The notes under the pieces: generated by a model
The model's input: the letters and a program-made list of their open reading frames with translations, nothing else
Told to the model about the DNA's origin: nothing
Database searches by the model: none
Source: CANNDT01 sp945876205
Lineage (GTDB): Bacteria; Acidobacteriota; Vicinamibacteria; Vicinamibacterales; UBA2999
Assembly (NCBI GenBank): GCA_947503365.1
Contig: CANNDT010000086.1
Location: 1 to 19,190 of the forward strand
Direction: 5' to 3'
Length of the DNA stretch: 19,190 bases
Shown here: positions 14,575 through 19,190 of the stretch, piece after piece
Numbering within the stretch: the stretch's first letter is position 1
How the letters are laid out: each line of letters begins with the position of its first letter
Translations under genes and position numbers: made by a program

Positions 14575-15453
14575 ATGATTCGACGTTTCGTGATCCTCTT
14601 CGCAGTCAGCGTACTTTGGAGTCACACCGCCGCAGCGCAGGTGGATTTCAGCGGCAACTGGCGCTCGCTTCCGCGCAACCAGGACGGCAGCGGCATGACC
14701 GGCGACGCCGCGGGCGTGCCGATCACCGAAGGCCTGCGAGGCCGCGCCGAAAGTTGGTCGCCGGAAGAGTTCGACGTCGCGGAATGGGTCTGCCGGCCGC
14801 ACGCGTGGGATTACTCGCTCGAGGGCCCGCTCTCGCAGCTGCGCTTCTGGCCGGAAGTGGACCAGGCGACGCAGCAGATCATCGCCTACCACGGCCACGT
14901 GAACATGATGGAGCAGGAGACGACGATCTGGATGGACGGCCGTCCACATCCGCCCGCCAACGCGCTCTACACGTGGAGCGGCTTCTCCACCGGTGAGTGG
15001 GACGGCAACGATCTCGTCGTCACCACCACGCACAAGAAGGAAGGGTACATCCGCCGTTCGGGGCTGGTGCACAGCGACCAGGCGATCTCGCGCACGCGGT
15101 GGCGCCGCATCGGCAACTACCTGCAGGCGACCGTGGTCATTTACGACCCCGTGTACCTGACGGAGCCGTACATCCGCAGCACGATGATGTGGGTGAACGA
15201 CCCTGCCGGCAGCATGCAGCCCTACCCGTGCGAGGAGGCGACCGAAACCGCCGTGCCGCGGGGATCGGTGCCCAACTTCCTCCCCGGCAAGAGTCCGCTC
15301 CCGGGCTTCGACCCGGAGCTCGCCGACAAGTTCGGCACGCCGATCGAAGCGCGCCTCGGCGGGCCGGAGACGATGTATCCCGAGTTCATCAAGAAGATGA
15401 AGACCTTCAAGGTGCCGACGAAGAAGGCGCCCGAGGGTGACCTAGGGCAATAG
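14575..15453 (+). CDS. Exported WxGxxLVV-type protein, divergent relative of the 9473-10306 gene
   Basis: This 292-residue protein has a signal peptide (MIRRFVILFAVSVLWSHTAAA). The motif order matches the protein at 9473-10306: DFSGNW (24-29), a C-R-P (C73), WMDGRPHPP (119-127), GEWDGNDLVVTTTH (140-153) and VIYDPVYL (188-195), with a partner Cys in YPCEEATE. Overall identity between the two looks low, so they are distant members of one family rather than a recent duplication. Function is unknown. The ATG at 14575 has AGGAG nine bases upstream. It is transcribed divergently from the TonB receptor operon across a 140-base region. A compound hairpin follows its stop codon. Confidence 0.8.
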   Translation: MIRRFVILFAVSVLWSHTAAAQVDFSGNWRSLPRNQDGSGMTGDAAGVPITEGLRGRAESWSPEEFDVAEWVCRPHAWDYSLEGPLSQLRFWPEVDQATQQIIAYHGHVNMMEQETTIWMDGRPHPPANALYTWSGFSTGEWDGNDLVVTTTHKKEGYIRRSGLVHSDQAISRTRWRRIGNYLQATVVIYDPVYLTEPYIRSTMMWVNDPAGSMQPYPCEEATETAVPRGSVPNFLPGKSPLPGFDPELADKFGTPIEARLGGPETMYPEFIKKMKTFKVPTKKAPEGDLGQ

Positions 15454-15471
15454 CTCCTCACGGGCCACGGA

Positions 15472-15525
15472 GGCACCGGGACATCGAGGCTGAACCTGAC
15501 GTTCAGCCCCAGAACACCCGGTGCC
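15472..15525. terminator. Two-tier hairpin between convergent genes
   Basis: An outer 9-bp perfect stem (GGCACCGGG at 15472-15480 with CCCGGTGCC at 15517-15525) encloses an inner 8-bp perfect stem (GGCTGAAC at 15488-15495 with GTTCAGCC at 15501-15508) and a 5-base loop. It begins 19 bases after the plus-strand stop at 15453 and overlaps the last codons and stop of the minus-strand gene (15503). This suits a bidirectional terminator, though no T-tract follows on either side. Confidence 0.5.
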
Positions 15526-15820
15526 CCCGTCGCTCCAATGCTTCCGCAATAGCCTTCTCCATGCGCTCGGCGTCCTTCCTGGTGGCGCACGCCGCAATCC
15601 CCTCCATGAGGTCGTAGCGAAGACGGACTCCGTACCGGTGTGCCTTGGTGGCAGCGAGCTTCCCTCCCGCCTTGTGTTGCGCGAACCGGTGTTCCGGACT
15701 GTGCGCGGTTTGGCCGACGTACACGGGGGCGAGCGCACATGGCTTCCTGGTGCAGTCGCGGGAGAGTTCGATGACGTAGATCGTGTAGGTCCGAGCGGAG
15801 CGTGCGGCGCGCTTCGCCAT
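15503..15820 (-). CDS. GIY-YIG-fold protein
   Basis: This small protein has 105 residues from the ATG at 15820. The GIY-YIG signature is present in modified form: YTIYVIEL (12-19), VYVGQTAHSPEHRFAQHKAG (33-52) with the expected catalytic-type Arg (R45 in HRF), and a C-terminal helix AERMEKAIAEALERRGHRV with candidate metal-binding Glu (E84 or E88). A 12-residue insert with two Cys (SRDCTRKPCALA) separates the two signature strands. Members of this superfamily cut or bind nucleic acid, but small stand-alone ones like this are mostly uncharacterised. The frame is open up to 16000, but that extension runs through a tRNA gene, so 15820 is the sensible start; its ribosome binding site is weak. It lies 50 bases downstream of tRNA-Pro on the same strand. 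Confidence 0.75.
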   Translation of the reverse strand: MAKRAARSARTYTIYVIELSRDCTRKPCALAPVYVGQTAHSPEHRFAQHKAGGKLAATKAHRYGVRLRYDLMEGIAACATRKDAERMEKAIAEALERRGHRVFWG

Positions 15821-15870
15821 TGAGAGGATTATCGGCGTGTGTTGGAATTGAGCCAGGTCAGGCTGGAAAA

Positions 15871-15947
<77 letters not shown>

Positions 15948-15951
15948 ACTT

Positions 15952-15982
15952 GTCCGCCAAAGCCCGAAGGGCGACGGCGGAC
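15952..15982. repeat. Palindromic repeat in the tRNA-Pro leader
   Basis: A 7-bp outer stem (GTCCGCC with GGCGGAC) encloses an inner GCCC-GAA-GGGC hairpin, starting 4 bases upstream of the tRNA 5' end. The GC-rich two-tier form looks like a dispersed palindrome. No second copy is in the window. Confidence 0.45.
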
Positions 15983-16011
15983 GAATTGATTATCCCACAC
16001 GCCCTACGTCT

Positions 16012-16041
16012 CGCGGACCGTAAAGGTCCGCGCCGCATCGA
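16012..16041 (+). repeat. Intergenic copy of the 30-base palindromic repeat
   Basis: This is identical over 30 bases to the minus strand of 4202-4231. The palindrome part is an 8-bp stem CGCGGACC with GGTCCGCG and loop GTAAA. It lies between the tRNA-Pro gene and the DUF1569 stop codon (16049). Confidence 0.75.
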
Positions 16042-16048
16042 ACGAAGC

Positions 16049-16489
16049 TCACACGCCGAATTGCGCCAGGTGGTGATTCAGGTGCTTCGCCTGCAGCCGG
16101 CTGACGTCGCGCCCGCTCATGCGGCCGAATGCCGGGTGATCATCCCAGGGTTCGTCCATCGGTTTCGCGGCCAGCGCTTCGACCAGCTGGATGCACTTGG
16201 TGCGCTCGCTCTCGAAGTCGTGGTTGCTGGTGGCAATGAACTCGGGCGCGGTGGGGTTGCCCTTCCCCCAGGGCAGGTTCATCACGATGAACTTCAGCAC
16301 CGGCTTCGGGATCGGGATCTTCGCCGCGGCGATCGGCCGCGTGCCGAGCGCGTTCTCCAGCGCACAGTTCACGTGCCACAGCATCTGATCGACCGACATC
16401 TTGCCGAACTTCCGCTGCGAGTCCGGACGCAGCGACCGAAGCCGCTTGACGATCTCGGAACGAAACGTCGAATCATGCAATCTCGGCAT
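16049..16489 (-). CDS. DUF1569 (DinB-like) protein
   Basis: This 146-residue protein has no signal peptide, so it should be cytoplasmic. Family features are FGKMSVDQMLWHVNCALENAL (about 28-47, with H39), the GKGNPTAPEF block (75-84), WDDHPAFGRMSG and the C-terminal HLNHHLAQFGV. DUF1569 belongs to the DinB four-helix-bundle group, whose members often bind a metal through three His. Here H39 and the two His of the HLNHH block are the candidates. DinB-like enzymes include thiol-dependent transferases, but no activity is known for DUF1569. The ATG at 16489 has GGAG about eight bases upstream, lying directly beside a palindrome that fills the gap to the TonB receptor gene. Confidence 0.85.
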   Translation of the reverse strand: MPRLHDSTFRSEIVKRLRSLRPDSQRKFGKMSVDQMLWHVNCALENALGTRPIAAAKIPIPKPVLKFIVMNLPWGKGNPTAPEFIATSNHDFESERTKCIQLVEALAAKPMDEPWDDHPAFGRMSGRDVSRLQAKHLNHHLAQFGV

Positions 16490-16500
16490 CGGTGATCTCC

Positions 16501-16526
16501 GGCGGGTCCGAAAGGACCCGCCCTAC
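16501..16526 (-). repeat. REP-like palindrome with 5' GTAG between TonB receptor and DUF1569 genes
   Basis: On the minus strand GTAG (16526-16523) leads into a 9-bp perfect stem, GGCGGGTCC with GGACCCGCC, around a TTTC loop. It sits between the TonB receptor stop (16537) and the ribosome binding site of the DUF1569 gene. It may serve as terminator or transcript-end hairpin as well as being a REP-type element. Confidence 0.55.
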
Positions 16527-16536
16527 TCATCCGCGA

Positions 16537-19190
16537 CTAGAACGTGAGCTGCGCGCTGAGCTGGATGATGCGCGGGTCGACGATCGCGGTCGGCTGCAGC
16601 CAGCGCGAGCCGTAGGCGGTGCCGATCGTCAGGATCGAGCTCGAATTGAACGCGTTGTAGAGATCGAGGTTGCCCTGCAGGCGCATCCGCGATGACAGGT
16701 TCAGGAGCTTGGTGATCCGCAGGTCCACTCTGGTGACGCGTCCATCGGTCTGCGTGCCCGGCGCAATCAGCGGCACCGTCGCGGTGCCGGTGCACGGCGT
16801 GCGCGTGCCGCATGACGCCAGATTCCGGCCGAGCGTTGGCGCGATCTGGGCGTTGCTCGCGGCGTAGGACGCGGTGATCTGCGGCCCTGACGTGTTCTGG
16901 AAGATCCCGCTGACGACAAAGCCCGCTGGCAGCGGATAGCTGCCGTTGAACTTCAACTGCGTCTGCGCGCCAAACGGCACCACCGTGCGGCAATTCAGCA
17001 ACTGCTGCGGCGAGTCGACGACGAAGCAGGTGTCGGTGACCGAGCGTCCCGTGTCGATGCCGCCGCCAAACCGCATTCCTGAGCGGAAGCGGGTATTGAG
17101 GCCCAGGCTCACGAACTGGTTGATCTGTTTCTGCTCGCCGAACTTCGACGCCCGACTGACGACGTTGTTGACGAGGCCGAACTTCGCCAGCGACACGTCA
17201 TACAGGCCGCACACCGGATACCCGCCGCCATCGGGCAGCCGCGCGTCCTTCGGCGCCGTCACGCAGTAGGGGCTGTAATCAGATGGCGCGACCAGCGTGT
17301 TGTCTGTGACGAACTGATTGCCGAACCAGTTGCGGTAGTAGCCGGCGGTCAGCGCCACGCCCGGCGTGAGCTGATGCTGCACCTCGCTGGACATGTCCCA
17401 GTTGTACGGACGATGCCCGAACCCGCGGATCACATCGTCGGCATAGCGCGTCGTGATGGCCGACTTTCCAAAGTCGGTGTTCGACACCGCCGCGCACTCA
17501 CCGTTGAGGGCGAAGTTCGAGAGGTTGCAGTCGGGAATGTAGTTGCCGTTGCTGTCAGTCCACGTACGGGTGACGCTGTTGACCGAGGTCTGCACCGGGT
17601 TATTGAGGCCGGTGAGATCGACGCCGTACTTGGCGACGTAGCGTCCGAGCGACACCTTGAGCGCCGTCCGCCCGTTGCCGAAGAGGTCGTAGGCGGCGCC
17701 GAGGCGCGGCGTGACGTCTTTCCACGACGGCACGTTCTTCACGGCGTCGAACCTCCGCTCGGGAATCCAGCCGGAGGGGGTGGCGGGGATGACTTGTGCC
17801 GGCACCTCGCCATTGAAATATTCGAACCGCACACCGAGGTTGAGGGTCAGACGCTTGATCGTCCACTGATCCTGCACGTAGATGCCAAGATCGGCTTTCA
17901 TCTTCTCGAGCGAATCGTAGGGCGTGGCGTACTGCGTAATCTGGTTCGGCACACCGTTGTTGAAGCGGTAGTTCACGTTGCCGCCCGTCACGCCGGTATA
18001 CGCGTAGCGGAAGCCTTCTTCCATCTGGAACCCGGCCTTGAACGCGTGCGAGCCGGTCACGTACGACGCCGAGATGCGCTGCGAGTTGCGATGCGTGTAG
18101 CCCTTGAATGCGTAGGTCGCCATGGCGTTATAGGCGAAGCCAAGCGCCTGGTCGGTAATCGACACGGTATCCATCGTCGTTCCCTCGGGGAGGAAGCGAT
18201 CGGAGTGCGAGACCATCCAGGTCGCGCCGGCCTCGAGCAGGAGGCGGCTGGTCGCCGGCGAATTCCAGGTCGTCTGATACAGGTGCTGCGGCCGGAAGTA
18301 GAAATAGGTGATCGCCTCAGGCGGAATGCCAACGCCGGTGGTCGATCCGCAGTTGCACGCGTCCTGCAGATCGCCGAAGCCGCTGAACTTGTTGCGCGGC
18401 GTTGCCTGCCACGTGAACCGCGCGGCGCCGGACTTGTACCACTGGTAGCGCTTCGCCGGCCGCGACAGGTCGGGCGTGTAGAACGGCGTACCCTGCGTCT
18501 TGTTGAAGAAGGAGCCGGCATCCTGCACGCCGTTGCCCCACCGGCGGAGTGAGGTGAAGAACCAGACCTTGTCGGTCTTGATCGGTCCGCCGAACGTGAA
18601 CTGGTTGTCGTAGATCTTGAGGATCTCGCTGGTCGTGCTGAGGCCGCGCTTCCGCAACTCATCGGTGAGATTGCTGGTGCCAAGCTTGTCGTTGGTGAAG
18701 AGGCCGAGCAGGCTTCCCCCAAAGCGATTGCCGCCTTCTTTCGGAACCGCGTTGACGACGATGCCGTCGGCGGTGCTTTCGGCGGAGATGCCGCTGGTCT
18801 GCACCGTGATCTCTTCGATGGTGCCCGCATTGAGCGCGTAGCCGGTGGCGCCGTTGGATTGCATGTTCTGGATGCTCATGCCGTCCATCTGCACTTTCGT
18901 GCCGGCCTTGCCGTGAAACGTGCCACCAAGCTGCACCGCATAGCTGCCGGCGACGTCGGACATGCCCGTCAGACCAGGCGTGAGCGTGATGACGGCGTTC
19001 TGCGACTTCGTACTGGTCGGCAGAATGTCGAGGAGCTCGGCCGAGAGCACCGTCTGCTTGCGCACGTTCTGCGTGTCGACGAGCGGGCTGGCGCCGCTGA
19101 CGGTGATCGTCTCGTCGATCGACCCGACCTGCATGTCGCCGTTGATGGTGGCCGAGAAGCCGGCGGCCAGCTCGATACCGTCGCGCTTCT
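16537..19190 (-). CDS. TonB-dependent receptor, Oar-like (N-terminus outside the window)
   Basis: At least 884 residues are in frame up to the window edge. The visible N-terminal end (KRDGIELAAGFSATINGDM then QVGSIDETITVSGASPLVDTQ) matches the end of the carboxypeptidase-regulatory-like domain and start of the plug in the receptor at 11408-14434, so the true start lies further upstream. A plug region and a large barrel follow, ending in Phe (LSAQLTF). Paralogy to the first receptor is clear from shared blocks: GGPIKTDKVWFF, VFGNGRTALK-type FGNGRTALKVSL, GYYRNWFGNQFVTDN, and the DSNGNYIPDC...NGEC loop. The barrel has additional Cys pairs not in the first copy (DACNCGS, YCVTAP, VCGLYD). The ligand is unknown. 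It is separated from the DUF1569 gene by a REP-like palindrome. Confidence 0.92.
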   Translation of the reverse strand, partial: KRDGIELAAGFSATINGDMQVGSIDETITVSGASPLVDTQNVRKQTVLSAELLDILPTSTKSQNAVITLTPGLTGMSDVAGSYAVQLGGTFHGKAGTKVQMDGMSIQNMQSNGATGYALNAGTIEEITVQTSGISAESTADGIVVNAVPKEGGNRFGGSLLGLFTNDKLGTSNLTDELRKRGLSTTSEILKIYDNQFTFGGPIKTDKVWFFTSLRRWGNGVQDAGSFFNKTQGTPFYTPDLSRPAKRYQWYKSGAARFTWQATPRNKFSGFGDLQDACNCGSTTGVGIPPEAITYFYFRPQHLYQTTWNSPATSRLLLEAGATWMVSHSDRFLPEGTTMDTVSITDQALGFAYNAMATYAFKGYTHRNSQRISASYVTGSHAFKAGFQMEEGFRYAYTGVTGGNVNYRFNNGVPNQITQYATPYDSLEKMKADLGIYVQDQWTIKRLTLNLGVRFEYFNGEVPAQVIPATPSGWIPERRFDAVKNVPSWKDVTPRLGAAYDLFGNGRTALKVSLGRYVAKYGVDLTGLNNPVQTSVNSVTRTWTDSNGNYIPDCNLSNFALNGECAAVSNTDFGKSAITTRYADDVIRGFGHRPYNWDMSSEVQHQLTPGVALTAGYYRNWFGNQFVTDNTLVAPSDYSPYCVTAPKDARLPDGGGYPVCGLYDVSLAKFGLVNNVVSRASKFGEQKQINQFVSLGLNTRFRSGMRFGGGIDTGRSVTDTCFVVDSPQQLLNCRTVVPFGAQTQLKFNGSYPLPAGFVVSGIFQNTSGPQITASYAASNAQIAPTLGRNLASCGTRTPCTGTATVPLIAPGTQTDGRVTRVDLRITKLLNLSSRMRLQGNLDLYNAFNSSSILTIGTAYGSRWLQPTAIVDPRIIQLSAQLTF

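Noticed and set aside
17374..18552. A 392-codon plus-strand open frame opposite the second TonB receptor
   Set aside because: It has the same shadow pattern, with no recognisable motif or ribosome binding site.

Overview
The window is high-GC DNA. Its content points to an Acidobacteriota genome, most likely class Vicinamibacteria (subdivision 6). The reasons are two large TonB-dependent receptors with N-terminal carboxypeptidase-regulatory-like domains, a DUF5916 outer-membrane barrel, DUF6152 and DUF1569 proteins, many small exported proteins of unknown function, and several GC-rich REP-like palindromes. The taxonomic call is inference; there is no rRNA or other phylogenetic marker here.

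Left part (1-6.8 kb). The window opens with the N-terminus of a multi-pass membrane protein on the minus strand (1-528). Its start codon lies back to back with that of a tiny DUF5670 membrane protein on the plus strand. A YeiH-type putative sulfate exporter follows (797-2110). It converges, with an apparent tail overlap, on a two-gene minus-strand unit: an exported beta-carbonic anhydrase and a small Ala/Pro-rich exported protein. Next is the most unusual gene in the window (3346-6774), one uninterrupted reading frame joining a complete 12-helix MFS transporter to a DUF5916 outer-membrane barrel. The barrel still carries what looks like its own signal peptide in the middle of the polypeptide. 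A 30-base repeat, found again at 16012-16041, is embedded in the barrel coding sequence.

Middle part (6.9-14.4 kb). Eight minus-strand genes form a tight directon: a TonB-dependent receptor (11408-14434), an endostatin/lectin-like protein, DUF6152, a WEGDTLVVES-type protein, a WKINVAKS-type protein, a small unknown, a cupin and a lipocalin-like protein. Every product has a signal peptide. I see no cytoplasmic enzyme, regulator or inner-membrane transporter, so this looks like a cell-envelope module built around one receptor. A second, divergent relative of the WEGDTLVVES protein (14575-15453) is transcribed away from the receptor, and possible promoters of the two units interleave.

Right part (15.5-19.2 kb). 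A GIY-YIG-fold protein, a tRNA-Pro(UGG) with encoded CCA, a DUF1569 (DinB-like) protein and a second, partial TonB-dependent receptor are all on the minus strand. Palindromic repeats sit in the gaps between them. I found no CRISPR array, insertion sequence, phage gene or known defence system. The strongest candidates for something new are the MFS-DUF5916 fusion with an internal signal peptide, the repeat-derived peptide inside its barrel, and the all-exported receptor operon.
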